A stretch of 64,000 nt of DNA from Paracoccus denitrificans (GCF_900100045.1 NZ_FNEA01000022.1:1-64000), one strand, 5' to 3'. Positions 50,806-60,164 are shown, counted from the first letter of the stretch. Notes: generated by a model from the letters alone, not told the origin. Numbers and translations: made by a program.

Positions 50806-51462
50806 ATGATGCCGCGCGGCGACATGCGATTTTCCTGCGGTTCCGGCGAGTTGGGTGCGGGTTTCGCATCGGTCGCCGGCCAGTGCCCGCTGGTCGTCGC
50901 CAATACCTGCTCGGCCAGCGTCGCTACCCTGCCGGCGGCGGCGCGGATGATCGACGGGTTGCGCGTGCTGTGGGTCGATGCGCATGGCGACTTCAACACG
51001 CCGGAAACGACCGGGACCGGCTATCTTGGCGGCATGGCGCTGGCCGGGGCCTGCGGCCTGTGGCGGACCGGACATGGCGGCGAGGTGTCGCCCGCGCGCG
51101 TCGCCCTGTTGGCCGCCCGCGATATTGATCCGCCCGAAGAGGCCTTGCTGGCACAGGCCGGCGTGCATCGGTTCGTGGCGGGGGCCGAGCCGGAAACGGT
51201 GCTGGCCGCCCTGGGCGAGGGGCCGATCTGGCTGCATGTCGACTGGGACGCGATGGAGCCCGGCACGGTCCCCGCCGCCTATTCCGTTCCCGGCGGGCTT
51301 ACGCCGGGCAGGCTGCGCGCCTTTCTGGCCGCCATCCCGCCGCAGCAAATCGCCGGGGTCGAGCTCGCCGAATTCGAAATGCCGGGGACGGCGCAAGCGG
51401 CGCAGGGGGCCATCGCGACCATTCTGGACATCGTCGGCCCGCTGCGTCCACCCGGGCGATGA
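50806..51462 (+). CDS. Arginase-family protein, short or 5'-truncated
   Basis: About 218 residues of an arginase-like fold: VLWVDAHGDFNTPETTGTGYLGG (first Asp-x-His metal motif) and LHVDWDAMEPGTVPAAYSVPGG (Asp-x-Asp region). The usual G-G-D-H/C loop reads VVANTCSASVATLP here, so one metal ligand appears changed, and roughly 70 N-terminal residues seen in relatives are missing. No ribosome site supports any start; ATG 50806 is a guess. It may be a 5' remnant or a divergent non-enzymatic member. Stands between fdh (divergent) and a convergent Nudix gene. Confidence 0.55.
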   Translation: MMPRGDMRFSCGSGELGAGFASVAGQCPLVVANTCSASVATLPAAARMIDGLRVLWVDAHGDFNTPETTGTGYLGGMALAGACGLWRTGHGGEVSPARVALLAARDIDPPEEALLAQAGVHRFVAGAEPETVLAALGEGPIWLHVDWDAMEPGTVPAAYSVPGGLTPGRLRAFLAAIPPQQIAGVELAEFEMPGTAQAAQGAIATILDIVGPLRPPGR

Positions 51463-51469
51463 GCCGGGG

Positions 51470-51889
51470 CTAACCGGCCTGCTGCGGCGCGAAGGCGCCC
51501 GAGACCCAGCGCGGCAGGATCTCCTCTGCACTCAACGGCGCGAGGGGGATGTCGTCGCATGCCGGATCGATCCAGCGCGCCTCGGCGATCTCGGCGCCGG
51601 GGACGATCTCCGCACCCTCCGGCAGATGCAGCAGGAACAGGTCGGCGACCACCTGCCGGCCGGGCTCGTTCGCGGCGCGGGCACGAAACCGGCCCAGGGC
51701 GCGCATCTGTCCCGCATCCACCCGCAAGCCGGTTTCCTCGGAAAGCTCGCGGCACAGGGCGGCTGCGGCGGTTTCCCCGGCGTCGATCTTGCCGCCGGGC
51801 TGCTGGAAGGCATGCGTTCCGGCCTTGCGCACCAGCAGCGTCCGGCCGTCCGGGCGCATGACCAGTCCCGCTGCGATCATGATGTCCAT
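51470..51889 (-). CDS. Nudix hydrolase
   Basis: A 139-residue Nudix protein with a complete box: Gly33, Glu39, then RELSEETGL (Arg47-Leu55), fitting Gx5Ex7REUxEExGU. Such enzymes hydrolyse nucleoside diphosphates linked to another group; the substrate is unknown. AAAGGAGAGCCGG precedes ATG 51889. Next upstream on the same strand, 34 bp away, is the broken LysR gene. Confidence 0.92.
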   Translation of the reverse strand: MDIMIAAGLVMRPDGRTLLVRKAGTHAFQQPGGKIDAGETAAAALCRELSEETGLRVDAGQMRALGRFRARAANEPGRQVVADLFLLHLPEGAEIVPGAEIAEARWIDPACDDIPLAPLSAEEILPRWVSGAFAPQQAG

Positions 51890-51922
51890 CCGGCTCTCCT
51901 TTCGTGATCCGCTGGGGCGGGA

Positions 51923-52839
51923 CTAACCCGCCCGCATGGCGCTGAAAACCCGCTCGGTTGCGGCGCGCAGGGCGCAGTCCTGCAAGGCGCGTACCATGGG
52001 GGATTGCGGCATGCGATCCGCCAGCACCAGCCCGATCTCTTGCGCGTGCCCGGGTTCGGTCAGGGGCATCAGCCGCAGATCGGTCACCCCGGCAAAGACC
52101 ATGCCGAAGGTATGCGGCAGGATCGCGCACCAGGGACCGCGCCGCAGATGCGCAAGCACGCCCAGGAAGGAGTTCGTGGCGATCTTCGGCGCCAGGCGAA
52201 CCCCGGCCCGGCCGGCGATGGCATCCAGTATCCGGCGGTTCTGCATGTCGCCCGACAGCAGGCAAAGCGGCCGTGCTGCCGCCTCGGCCCAGGTCACGCC
52301 GGCCCGTCCGGCAAGCTCGTCGCCGCTGCGGCAGGCAAAGACGTAATGCTCGGATACGGCGGAAAGCAGCGCACATGCTGCAAAGGCTCGTTGTCGAGAT
52401 AGGTCATGCCGCCGTCGATCTCGAAATTGTCCAGCCCCTTCTGGATCGAGCGCGAGGACATCGACCGCAGCTCGATCTCGGCGCGCGGATCGCGCGCGAC
52501 GAAGGCTTCGGTCAGGATCGACGCCGCAGGCATGGCCGCCAGGATGATGCCCAGCCGCAGCCGCCCTGTCAGGCCGCCGCTGTCCCTGCCGGTCAGGTCG
52601 TCATGCAGGCTGTCGTAATCCGCCAGGATCTGCCGGCCCCAATGCAGCACCTTTTCGCCCTCGGGCGTCAGCGCCAGGAAACGATGGCCCCGGACGATCA
52701 GGCCCAGATTCAGCTCGTCCTCGAGCTTGCGGATCGCATGGGACAGCGTGGGCTGCGTCACGTTGCAGCGCTCGGCCGCGCGGCCGAAATGCTGCTCTTC
52801 GGCGAGCATCACGAAGAACTTGAGGTGGCGTATCAGCAT
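51923..52839 (-). pseudogene. LysR family regulator, single-base frameshift
   Basis: The 5' frame (from ATG 52839) has the LysR helix-turn-helix FFVMLAEEQHFGRAAERCNVTQPTLSHAIRKLE (residues 8-40) and runs into the effector domain as DNEPLQHVRCFPPY. Near 52352-52356 one base is missing; the next frame continues EHYVFACRSGDELAGRAGVTW and LCLLSGDMQNRRILDAIAG to the stop at 51923. Restoring one base gives 305 residues, the family's usual length. Divergent from the MFS gene at 53089, which it may have regulated. Real mutation or sequencing error cannot be told apart here. Confidence 0.8.
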
Positions 52840-53088
52840 GGCCGCGGTCCGGTGCTATCGCTGTCATCGTTATAGCGAAGCTGGCATATCGGCAAGCTGC
52901 GGAATTGCCCCGCACGAAAGGCGAAAGCGGCGGAACATGCAAGGGCATGGTCCAGGCCGTCGCGCCGCGCGGCCGGCCGGGAATGCCGGAGCGGCCAGCC
53001 GCCCTTGCCCATGCCGCGCTTTCGGGTCACAGATATGGCCCGAGGAACCGGACATCCCGCCCGCCCATCTCCCGGAAAGCTTGCCGAC

Positions 53089-54300
53089 ATGACCACCACC
53101 ACCATGCCCGTCGCCCGCGCCAGAACCCATGTGACCGTGCTTCTGCTGCTGGGCCTGACGCATCTGCTCAACGACATGATGCAGTCGCTGATCCCTGCCG
53201 CCTATCCGATCCTCAAGGATGCCTATGGGCTGGATTTCGTGCAGATCGGCATGATCACCCTGACCTTCCAGATCGCCGGGTCGCTGTTGCAGCCGGTGAT
53301 CGGCATGGTGACGGATCGCCATCCGGCGCCCTATTCGCCGGTGGTGGGCATGATGTTCACCCTGTCGGGACTGGTCAGCCTGGCCTTTGCCCACAGCTAT
53401 GCGGTCGTCCTGGTCTCGGTGGCGCTGATCGGCATCGGCTCGTCGATCTTCCACCCCGAGGCGACGCGGATGGCGCGCTATGCGGCGGGCGGCCGGCAGG
53501 GGCTGGCCCAGGGCATCTTCCAAGTCGGCGGACAGGCGGGCGGCGCGCTGGGGCCCGTCTTTGCGGCGCTGGTCATCGTGCCCTGGGGCCAGCCGAGCCT
53601 CGCCTGGTTCGCCGTCGCCGCCCTGATGGCCATGATGCTTCTGGTCTGGATCGGCAGCCGGCAGCGGCAGATCAGCGCCGAATTCGTGGCGATGCGCTCG
53701 GCCGGCAGGAAGGGTGGCGGCGGTCACGTCGCGCATGCGCCCTTCACCATCGGCGTCGGGCTGGTGGTGCTGACGCTGCTGATGTTCTCCAAGAACGCCT
53801 ATGGCGAAAGCTTCCGCTCGTTCTACACCTTCTACCTGATGGACCGTTTCGGGCTGTCGATCCCCTCGGCGCAGATGATGCTGTTCGTCTTTCTTCTGGC
53901 TTCGGCGGCGGGGGCGCTGATCGGCGGTATCGTCGGCGACCGCATCGGACGCTATCGCATCATCTGGATCTCGGTCCTGGGGCCGCTGCCGCTGACGCTG
54001 GTGCTGCCCTATGCGGACCTGTTCTGGACCGGCGTGCTGACGGTGGCGATCAACCTGATCATGGCCAGCGCCTTCGCCTCGATCCTGATCTATGCGATGG
54101 AACTGCTGCCCGGCCGCATCGGGTTGATCGGCGGGCTGTTCTATGGGCTGAACTTCGGCCTTGGCGGCATCGCCGCGGCGATCCTTGGCGGGCTGGCCGA
54201 GAGCTACGGGGTCGAGACGGTCTATCGGTTGTGTTCGTTCCTGCCGCTGGCCGGATTGCTGGCCTGGTTCCTGCCCAGGATCGACGACGGCAGGGGATAG
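53089..54300 (+). CDS. MFS transporter, fosmidomycin resistance (Fsr) type
   Basis: A 403-residue major facilitator protein with about 12 helices. LTHLLNDMMQSLIPAAYPIL near the start and SSIFHPEATRMARYAAGGRQGLAQG in the loop after helix 4 are hallmarks of the Fsr family, drug or metabolite exporters. The start at 53089 has only a weak GGAAAG. Divergent from a broken LysR gene and convergent with the ModA-like gene (14 bp apart). Confidence 0.88.
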   Translation: MTTTTMPVARARTHVTVLLLLGLTHLLNDMMQSLIPAAYPILKDAYGLDFVQIGMITLTFQIAGSLLQPVIGMVTDRHPAPYSPVVGMMFTLSGLVSLAFAHSYAVVLVSVALIGIGSSIFHPEATRMARYAAGGRQGLAQGIFQVGGQAGGALGPVFAALVIVPWGQPSLAWFAVAALMAMMLLVWIGSRQRQISAEFVAMRSAGRKGGGGHVAHAPFTIGVGLVVLTLLMFSKNAYGESFRSFYTFYLMDRFGLSIPSAQMMLFVFLLASAAGALIGGIVGDRIGRYRIIWISVLGPLPLTLVLPYADLFWTGVLTVAINLIMASAFASILIYAMELLPGRIGLIGGLFYGLNFGLGGIAAAILGGLAESYGVETVYRLCSFLPLAGLLAWFLPRIDDGRG

Positions 54301-54314
54301 GGCAGGCAACGAGG

Positions 54315-55052
54315 TCAGGGAGGAAGGAAACCGTGACTGCGCAGCAGGCCGCCTGCCTCGGCGCCCTGCAAGTCGTCAAGGAACCGGCGTGCGGGCGCAG
54401 AGGAACCCTGCCGCGCGCAGGCGCAGATCCGGGTCAGGGGCGCCAGTTCCAGCGGCAGCGGCAGGATGCGCGTTCCGGGCAAGGCCCCCGCGATCTGCGC
54501 TGCCGTCGTTCCATAGGCGATCAGCAAATCCGCCCGGTTCCCGTGCAATGCGTCCAGCGCCGGGCTGCGGGGTGCCGCGTCCCGGTTGGGTAGCGAGGCG
54601 CCGTAAAGGCTGGTGCAGCGGTCGCGAAGCCCGCGCCAGCGCCCCGGATCCGTTGCCGCAAGCCGGTCGAGAAAAGTTGCCGCATAATCCCCGCCGGGGT
54701 CCGCGCCGGGGGTGGACATGCCGATGCGCCAGCGAGGATCTTCAAGAAACGCCAGCGGATCGCCGATGGAGGTGTCCAGGCCGGGGCGGACCACCAGCAC
54801 CATGCGGTTTCTGGCGATGGTGCGCGCCGGGCCGAACAGGCCCTCGCGATGCAGCAAGGCCGGACCGTCCGGGCTGGCCGACACGAAGACATCGACGGGC
54901 ATGCCGTTCCGGATCGCCTCGGCCAGCAGTCCGGCCGGGCCGCGATGGACCTGCACCTCATGCCCCGTCCTTGCGGTGAACGCGTGGGCGAATGCCGAAA
55001 GGGCAGGAGCCAGGCTGCCCGCCACGGCGAAAGTGATTTGCGACATTCCCAT
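54315..55052 (-). CDS. ModA-like molybdate-binding protein without evident signal peptide
   Basis: A 245-residue type II periplasmic binding domain of the ModA kind: ITFAVAGSLAPALSAFA with the oxyanion-binding AGSL, VFVSASPDGPALLHREGL and ARNRMVLVV. It should bind molybdate or tungstate. Oddly the mature-type strand begins at residue 5, with no hydrophobic export signal, so the protein may be cytoplasmic, truncated at its 5' end, or exported by other means. Start 55052 follows AGGACAG; ATG 55046 and 55064 are alternatives. It diverges from the MolA-like gene over Mo-box copy C. No ModB/ModC genes lie next to it. Confidence 0.7.
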   Translation of the reverse strand: MGMSQITFAVAGSLAPALSAFAHAFTARTGHEVQVHRGPAGLLAEAIRNGMPVDVFVSASPDGPALLHREGLFGPARTIARNRMVLVVRPGLDTSIGDPLAFLEDPRWRIGMSTPGADPGGDYAATFLDRLAATDPGRWRGLRDRCTSLYGASLPNRDAAPRSPALDALHGNRADLLIAYGTTAAQIAGALPGTRILPLPLELAPLTRICACARQGSSAPARRFLDDLQGAEAGGLLRSHGFLPP

Positions 55053-55067
55053 CCTGTCCTGCATCTC

Positions 55068-55093
55068 TCGATATGCTTAGATAGATATATCGA
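55068..55093. promoter_or_regulatory. Mo-box-like palindrome, copy C
   Basis: TCGATATGCTT (55068-55078), AGAT, AGATATATCGA (55083-55093). It occupies the 74-bp gap between the divergent ModA-like and MolA-like genes, 33 bp before the latter, so it could control both. Confidence 0.7.
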
Positions 55094-55126
55094 ATCGCCT
55101 GCGCGCGACAGACCGGAGAGATATTG

Positions 55127-56188
55127 ATGACAAGACATGATCGCCCGACGGCGCGCCTTGCACTGGGCCTGTCGCTTGCGCTGGGGCCTGTCTCGCCCGC
55201 GCTTGCCGACCGGATCGTCACCGACCAGATCGGGCGCGAGGTGATCGTTCCCGACACGGTCGAGCGTGCCGTCGTCTTGCAGCACCAGACGCTGAACATC
55301 GCCGTGCAGCTTGATGCGCAAGGCCAGGTCGTCGGCGTGCTGGACGAGTGGACAAAGCAGCTTGGCCCCGGTTTCGCGCGGCTGGCGCCGGGGATCGAGG
55401 ATCTCGGCACGCCCGGCGGCCTGACCAGCGTGAACATCGAGGAATTGCTGGCGCTGGATCCCGACGTCGTCTTCGTGACCAATTACGCGCCGGCAGAGAT
55501 GCGCGAGCAGATCGAATCCGTCGGCCTGCCGGTGGTGGCGATCTCGTTGCTGGAAGTCCCGCCGGAAGAGGCGGTCAAGCAAAGCCCCGTGGTCGGCGGC
55601 GATGAGGCCGCGGCCTATGACGCCGGATTCCGCCAGGGCGTGCGGCTGATCGCCGAGGTCTTCGGCAAGGTCGAGGCCGGCGAGGAGCTGATCGCGGCGG
55701 CGACGGAGTCGCGGGCGCTGGTGGCCGAACGGCTGGCCGACGTGGTCGAGGGCGATCGCGTCCGCGCCTATATGGCGAACCCGGACCTGACGACCTATGG
55801 CACCGGCAAATATACCGGGCTGATGATGGCTTACGCGGGTGCGAAGAACGTCGCGGCAGAGCAGATCCAGGGCTACAAGCAGGTCACGATGGAAGAGATC
55901 CTGGGCTGGAACCCGCAGGTCATCTTCGTGCAGGACCGCTATCCGCAGGTGGTGGACGAGATCAAGGCCGGCCCCTCCTGGCAGCCCATCGACGCGGTCA
56001 AGGAAGGCCGGGTCTGGCTGATGCCGGAATATGCCAAGGCATGGGGCTATCCGATGCCCGAGGCGATGGCCCTGGGCGAGTTGTGGATGGCCAAGACGCT
56101 TTATCCCGAGCGTTTCGAGGATATCGACATGGATGCCCGCGCCGACGACTATTACCGCCGCTTCTATCGCGTGCCCTATCGGCCGTGA
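55127..56188 (+). CDS. MolA-like class III metal/oxyanion binding protein
   Basis: A 353-residue periplasmic protein: signal peptide ending SPALA, then ITDQIGREVIVPDTVERAVVLQ-type opening (read TDQIGREVIVPDTVERAVVL), IEELLALDPDVVFVTNYAP, EILGWNPQVIFVQDRYP and KEGRVWLMPEYAKAWGYPMPE. It belongs to the FecB/BtuF/MolA class that works with FecCD-type permeases; the class includes the molybdate/tungstate protein MolA of Haemophilus. GGAGAGATATTG precedes ATG 55127. Mo-box C and the nearby molbindin favour molybdate/tungstate or a metal-chelate over iron. Overlaps the permease GTG. Confidence 0.8.
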   Translation: MTRHDRPTARLALGLSLALGPVSPALADRIVTDQIGREVIVPDTVERAVVLQHQTLNIAVQLDAQGQVVGVLDEWTKQLGPGFARLAPGIEDLGTPGGLTSVNIEELLALDPDVVFVTNYAPAEMREQIESVGLPVVAISLLEVPPEEAVKQSPVVGGDEAAAYDAGFRQGVRLIAEVFGKVEAGEELIAAATESRALVAERLADVVEGDRVRAYMANPDLTTYGTGKYTGLMMAYAGAKNVAAEQIQGYKQVTMEEILGWNPQVIFVQDRYPQVVDEIKAGPSWQPIDAVKEGRVWLMPEYAKAWGYPMPEAMALGELWMAKTLYPERFEDIDMDARADDYYRRFYRVPYRP

Positions 56189-57225
56189 CCGCCGCGCTGT
56201 CCGTTGCCGCAGCGCGACGCGAGACCCGCATCCTGTGGGCGCTGGCGGCGGTGCTGGTCCTTACCACCGTCGCTTCGCTTGGTGTCGGGCGCTTCGACAT
56301 CCCGCCGGGGCGCGTGGTGCGGGTCCTGCTTTCGCCCTGGCTTGCGCCGGCCGAGCCGGTCAGCCCGATAGAATGGAGCGTGGTCGTCGTGGTCCGCCTG
56401 CCGCGCGTCGCCATGGCCGTGCTGGCCGGGGCGGGGCTGGCGCTGGCGGGGGCCTCGCTTCAGGGACTGTTCCGCAATCCGCTGGTCGGTCCGCAGGTGG
56501 TGGGCGTCTCGTCGGGGGCGGCCTTTGGCGGGACGCTCGCGATCCTGTTCGGCTGGCAGCATCTGGGGCTGGTGGGCGCGGCCTTTGCCTTCGGGCTGTC
56601 GGCGCTGGTGCTGGTCTGGCTTTTCGCCTCGGTCGTGTCGCGCAGCAATATCCTGGTGCTGGTGCTGGCGGGGGTCGTGGTCTCGGGCTTTTTCGGGGCG
56701 CTGGTCAGCCTGGTGCAGTTCACCGCCGACAGCCAGGACAAGCTGCCGGTGATCGTGTTCTGGCTGCTGGGCAGCTTTGCCACCGCCGACGCGGGCAGGG
56801 CGGCTCTTCTAGCGGGGCCGGTGCTGCCCTGCGCGGCTGCGCTGCTGGCGCTACGCTGGCGGATCAACATCCTGTCGATGGGCGACGAGGATGCCCGCGC
56901 GCTGGGTGTGCCGGTCGCGGGGCTTCGCTGGCTGCTACTGGTGCTGACGGCGATGATCGTCTCGGCGCAGGTGGCGGTTTCCGGCATGATCGGTTGGGTC
57001 GGGCTGGTGGTCCCGCACCTGGCGCGGATGCTGGTCGGAGCCGATCATCGGGTGCTGCTGCCGGCCTCGGCGCTGCTCGGCGGATCGTTCCTGCTGCTGG
57101 TGGACAATGCCGCGCGCAGCATGAGCGCCTCGGAAATTCCACTGGGCATCCTGACCGCACTGATCGGCACGCCGATGTTCGCGGCCCTGCTGTGGCGGAC
57201 GCGGGAAAGGTGGATGGATGGCTGA
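56185..57225 (+). CDS. FecCD/MolB-type ABC permease
   Basis: A 346-residue permease of the BtuC/FecCD/MolB family with about ten helices: RLPRVAMAVLAGAGLALAG, LFRNPLVGPQVVGVSSGAAFG, and the coupling segment GMIGWVGLVVPHLARMLVG. Starts at GTG 56185, overlapping the binding-protein stop (GTGA). It would form a homodimeric channel. Confidence 0.9.
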   Translation: MTAALSVAAARRETRILWALAAVLVLTTVASLGVGRFDIPPGRVVRVLLSPWLAPAEPVSPIEWSVVVVVRLPRVAMAVLAGAGLALAGASLQGLFRNPLVGPQVVGVSSGAAFGGTLAILFGWQHLGLVGAAFAFGLSALVLVWLFASVVSRSNILVLVLAGVVVSGFFGALVSLVQFTADSQDKLPVIVFWLLGSFATADAGRAALLAGPVLPCAAALLALRWRINILSMGDEDARALGVPVAGLRWLLLVLTAMIVSAQVAVSGMIGWVGLVVPHLARMLVGADHRVLLPASALLGGSFLLLVDNAARSMSASEIPLGILTALIGTPMFAALLWRTRERWMDG

Positions 57226-57970
57226 GCCGCTGATCCGCGCCGAAGGGGCCGCGCATTCCTGGGATGGAACCCGCTGGCAGTTCCGCGACCTGGATTTCGC
57301 GGTCGCGGCGGGCCAGGTCACGGCCGTGCTTGGCGCCAACGGCTGCGGCAAGTCCACGCTGCTGCGGGTCGCCACCGGGCTGCGCGCACCGACCCGGGGG
57401 CGGATCACGGTGGCCGGCACCGCGGCGCTGGTGCCGCAGGACTTTGCCCGCGCCTTTCCCTATCGCGTGATCGACATGGTGCTGATGGGTCGCGCGCGCC
57501 ACATCGGATTGCTGCGCATGCCGGGGCGCCGCGACCGCGAGGCGGCGATGGAGGCGCTGGCGGTGATCGGCCTTGCCGGCAAGGCGGCCGAGCGTTTCGA
57601 CGCCTTGTCGGGCGGGCAGCGCCAGATGGTGCTGATCGCGCGCGCCATCGCGGCCGAACCCGCGGCGCTGTTTCTGGACGAGCCCGCCTCGGCGCTGGAC
57701 CTTGGCAATCAGGACCGGGTGCTGCGGCTCGTGCGCGTTCTGGCCGATCGCGGGCTGGCCGTCGTCATGACCACGCATCAGCCCAACCACGCGCTGGCCG
57801 TCGCCGACACGGCGCTGCTGATGTTGCCGGAGGGGGCGGTCTTTGGGCCCTGCCACGAGGCTTTGACCGAGACCCGGATCGAGATGCTTTACGGTTTGCC
57901 GGTGAGGATCCTCGACGTAAAGGCGGCCGACCGCGGGTTCCGCTCCGTGGTGCCGCTCTATCGCGGATAG
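57218..57970 (+). CDS. FecE/MolC-type ABC ATPase
   Basis: A 250-residue importer ATPase: Walker A LGANGCGKST, Q-loop LVPQDFARAFPYRVIDMVLMGRARHIG, signature ALSGGQRQM, Walker B ALFLDEPASALD. Overlaps the permease by eight bases. The KTSWDGT-like opening is degenerate but the motor is complete. Ends before a strong bidirectional hairpin. Confidence 0.92.
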   Translation: MAEPLIRAEGAAHSWDGTRWQFRDLDFAVAAGQVTAVLGANGCGKSTLLRVATGLRAPTRGRITVAGTAALVPQDFARAFPYRVIDMVLMGRARHIGLLRMPGRRDREAAMEALAVIGLAGKAAERFDALSGGQRQMVLIARAIAAEPAALFLDEPASALDLGNQDRVLRLVRVLADRGLAVVMTTHQPNHALAVADTALLMLPEGAVFGPCHEALTETRIEMLYGLPVRILDVKAADRGFRSVVPLYRG

Positions 57971-57982
57971 GATGCTGGAACC

Positions 57983-58023
57983 GGGGCGCTGCGGCGAAGG
58001 CTTCGGGAAAGCCGCGGCGCCCC
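57983..58023. terminator. Bidirectional terminator hairpin
   Basis: GGGGCGCTGCGGC (57983-57995) pairs with GCCGCGGCGCCCC (58011-58023) with one mismatch and a 15-base loop. It lies between the convergent ATPase and TonB receptor genes. Confidence 0.65.
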
Positions 58024-58030
58024 CGGGGTT

Positions 58031-60124
58031 TCAGAAGGTTACGCGGGTCGTCAGGAAGAACGAGCGGCCCGGCTCGGGATAGCCTTCGACCAGCTGATAG
58101 TTCCGGTCGAACAGGTTGCGGATGCCGAACACGACGCTGGCCTGCTCGGTCGCCTGCCATTCGGCATCCAGATTGGCCAGTCCGAAGCCGCCCATGCGGG
58201 TATAGGCGATCTGCGCCGGATCGTCGGGCTGGATCGCGCTTTCCGACAGGCGAGAGCTGGAAAACTCGACCGAGGGCGAGATGGTCAGGTTGTCCATCGC
58301 CCGCCAGTCGAGCCGCAGATAGGCGCTGTGGCGCGGCGTGTCGGTGGGGCGGTAATCGGCGCGGATCGGATCGGAGATGTCCCGGTGCAGATAGGTATAG
58401 TTCGCCACCAGCCCGAAGCGGTCGTCGAGTTCCCAACTGGCCGCGACCTCGAAGCCCTTGTAGGTGCCGTCGCCGACATTGCGGCTTTGCGACAGGGCCT
58501 CGCCCTCGTCGTTCAACTCGCCGGTCGGCACCGACTGGATCATGTCCCTGACCTTGCTGTAGAACAGCGCCGTCTCGATCCGCGCAGGGCCCAGATCGCC
58601 GCCATAGCCAAGCTCGACATTCAGCGCGCGTTCGGATTTCAGGTCGGGATTGGGCACGGCCGAGCCGAACCGCGTGCTGTAGCGGTCGAAGAGCGTCGGG
58701 AAACGGGTGCGCGAGGACAGGCTGGCATGGAACTCTCCGCGGGAATCGGGCTGCCAGATCGCGGCCAGCTGCCAGTTCACCGCATCCGAAGAGCCTGTCG
58801 GCAGGCCCGCATCATCGGCGGTGCGGTCGGCCTTCAGAACCTCGGCGCGGTCGTAGCTGATCCCGGCGATGACGCTCAGGTCGTCGCGCGCCTGCCAGGT
58901 GTTCTCCAGCGCCAGCGACCAGGTTTTCTCTTCGCTCACCTCGGTCGGGTCGGCACCGCCGCCCAGGCCGGGCTGCGAAAACTGGATCGACCGATGCTTG
59001 TCGCGGCGATAGTGCAGCGCACCGCGCAAGGTGTTGGCCGCGCCCAGATCGGCCCCCGCCTCCAGGCTCAGCCCCCAGGCCCGGTCCTTGTAGCGGCTGT
59101 CGAAGGCGCGCCGCTCGGTCTGGGCGGAATGGCTGGCATCGTCCCAGGCCGACAGCAGGTTGTCGAAGCGATTGTAATAGGCCCGCGTCTTCAGATAGCC
59201 GCCGCCCAGTTCGGTATAGGAATAGAAGGCAAGGCTGTCCAGGTCCCATTCCGGCCATGTCCAGTCGCGCTGCCAGCCCTGGCCCGGTCCGGGCGCGTCG
59301 GTGATGCCGCGAATGGGCTGGTCGATGTTGTAGGGGGCCTTTTTCGAGCCGGTCTGGCGCGTATAGCTGAGCACATATTCGTCGCTTGCGTTCGGCGTCC
59401 AGCCCGCCTTCAGGTTCAGGCGGCTGTCGTCGGTGTCGCTGTTGTCGCGCAGGCCCGCGCCCTGTTGCGGTCGCGGCTCATAGTCGCGGGACAGGTAGAA
59501 TCCGTCGCTGTCCCGCCGCATATGGCTGCCCTGCAGCCAGTAATCCTGTTGCCGCGTGCCCAGCGACAGAAAGCCGCTGCGTGCCGTCACGTCGCCGCGG
59601 TTCCCGGCCTCGATGCCCAGGCGCGCCTCGCCCTCGAAAGGCTGGGTCGGCTGGCGCGTGACCAGATTGATCGCGCCGCCCATGCCGCCCGGCCCGTTCA
59701 GGACCGAGACATAGCCCTTTTGCAGCTGGATTTCGGCCAGGTCCGGCGTCAGGAAGCGGCCGTAATCCAGTCGGTTGTCGGCGGGCAGATAGACGCGGAT
59801 GCCGTCGACCGACAGCGGAACCTGAAAGCGGTCGAAGCCCCGGACATGGATCAGCCGCTCGTTCCGGCTGCCGCCGGTATTGCCGACCTGCACTCCGGGC
59901 GCGACCCGCAGCGCGTCGTCCAGCGAGGTGCGGTTGCTGCGCAGGACCTCGTCGGAGGTCACGCTGGTCGTCGTGCCGCCCCGGCTTTCGTCGCTGTCCG
60001 CCGTCAGGGTGATCGTGCCCAGCACGAAGATCTGGGATGGCTCGGCCACCTGCGCCGCGACCGGCGTTGCCACCCAGCCAAGAATGGTGGCGCAGAGCAA
60101 TCCCGCCTTTGTCGTGACCCGCAT
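58031..60124 (-). CDS. TonB-dependent receptor, inferred molybdenum/tungsten chelate receptor
   Basis: A 697-residue outer-membrane receptor: signal peptide ending PVAAQ, plug with VTSDEVLRSNRTSLDDALRVAPGV, VRGFDRFQVPLSVDGIRVYLP and LNGPGGMGGAINLVTR, and a barrel ending with TTRVTF (terminal aromatic). GGAGGGACATGG precedes ATG 60124. It is convergent with the MolABC-like operon and has Mo-box copy D 41 bp upstream of its start; a molbindin gene lies on the other side. I infer it imports an oxyanion chelate for the MolABC system; iron or cobalamin remain possible ligands. Confidence 0.85.
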   Translation of the reverse strand: MRVTTKAGLLCATILGWVATPVAAQVAEPSQIFVLGTITLTADSDESRGGTTTSVTSDEVLRSNRTSLDDALRVAPGVQVGNTGGSRNERLIHVRGFDRFQVPLSVDGIRVYLPADNRLDYGRFLTPDLAEIQLQKGYVSVLNGPGGMGGAINLVTRQPTQPFEGEARLGIEAGNRGDVTARSGFLSLGTRQQDYWLQGSHMRRDSDGFYLSRDYEPRPQQGAGLRDNSDTDDSRLNLKAGWTPNASDEYVLSYTRQTGSKKAPYNIDQPIRGITDAPGPGQGWQRDWTWPEWDLDSLAFYSYTELGGGYLKTRAYYNRFDNLLSAWDDASHSAQTERRAFDSRYKDRAWGLSLEAGADLGAANTLRGALHYRRDKHRSIQFSQPGLGGGADPTEVSEEKTWSLALENTWQARDDLSVIAGISYDRAEVLKADRTADDAGLPTGSSDAVNWQLAAIWQPDSRGEFHASLSSRTRFPTLFDRYSTRFGSAVPNPDLKSERALNVELGYGGDLGPARIETALFYSKVRDMIQSVPTGELNDEGEALSQSRNVGDGTYKGFEVAASWELDDRFGLVANYTYLHRDISDPIRADYRPTDTPRHSAYLRLDWRAMDNLTISPSVEFSSSRLSESAIQPDDPAQIAYTRMGGFGLANLDAEWQATEQASVVFGIRNLFDRNYQLVEGYPEPGRSFFLTTRVTF

Positions 60125-60164
60125 CCATGTCCCTCCTGAAATGACCCTCCGCCATCGGAGAGAA

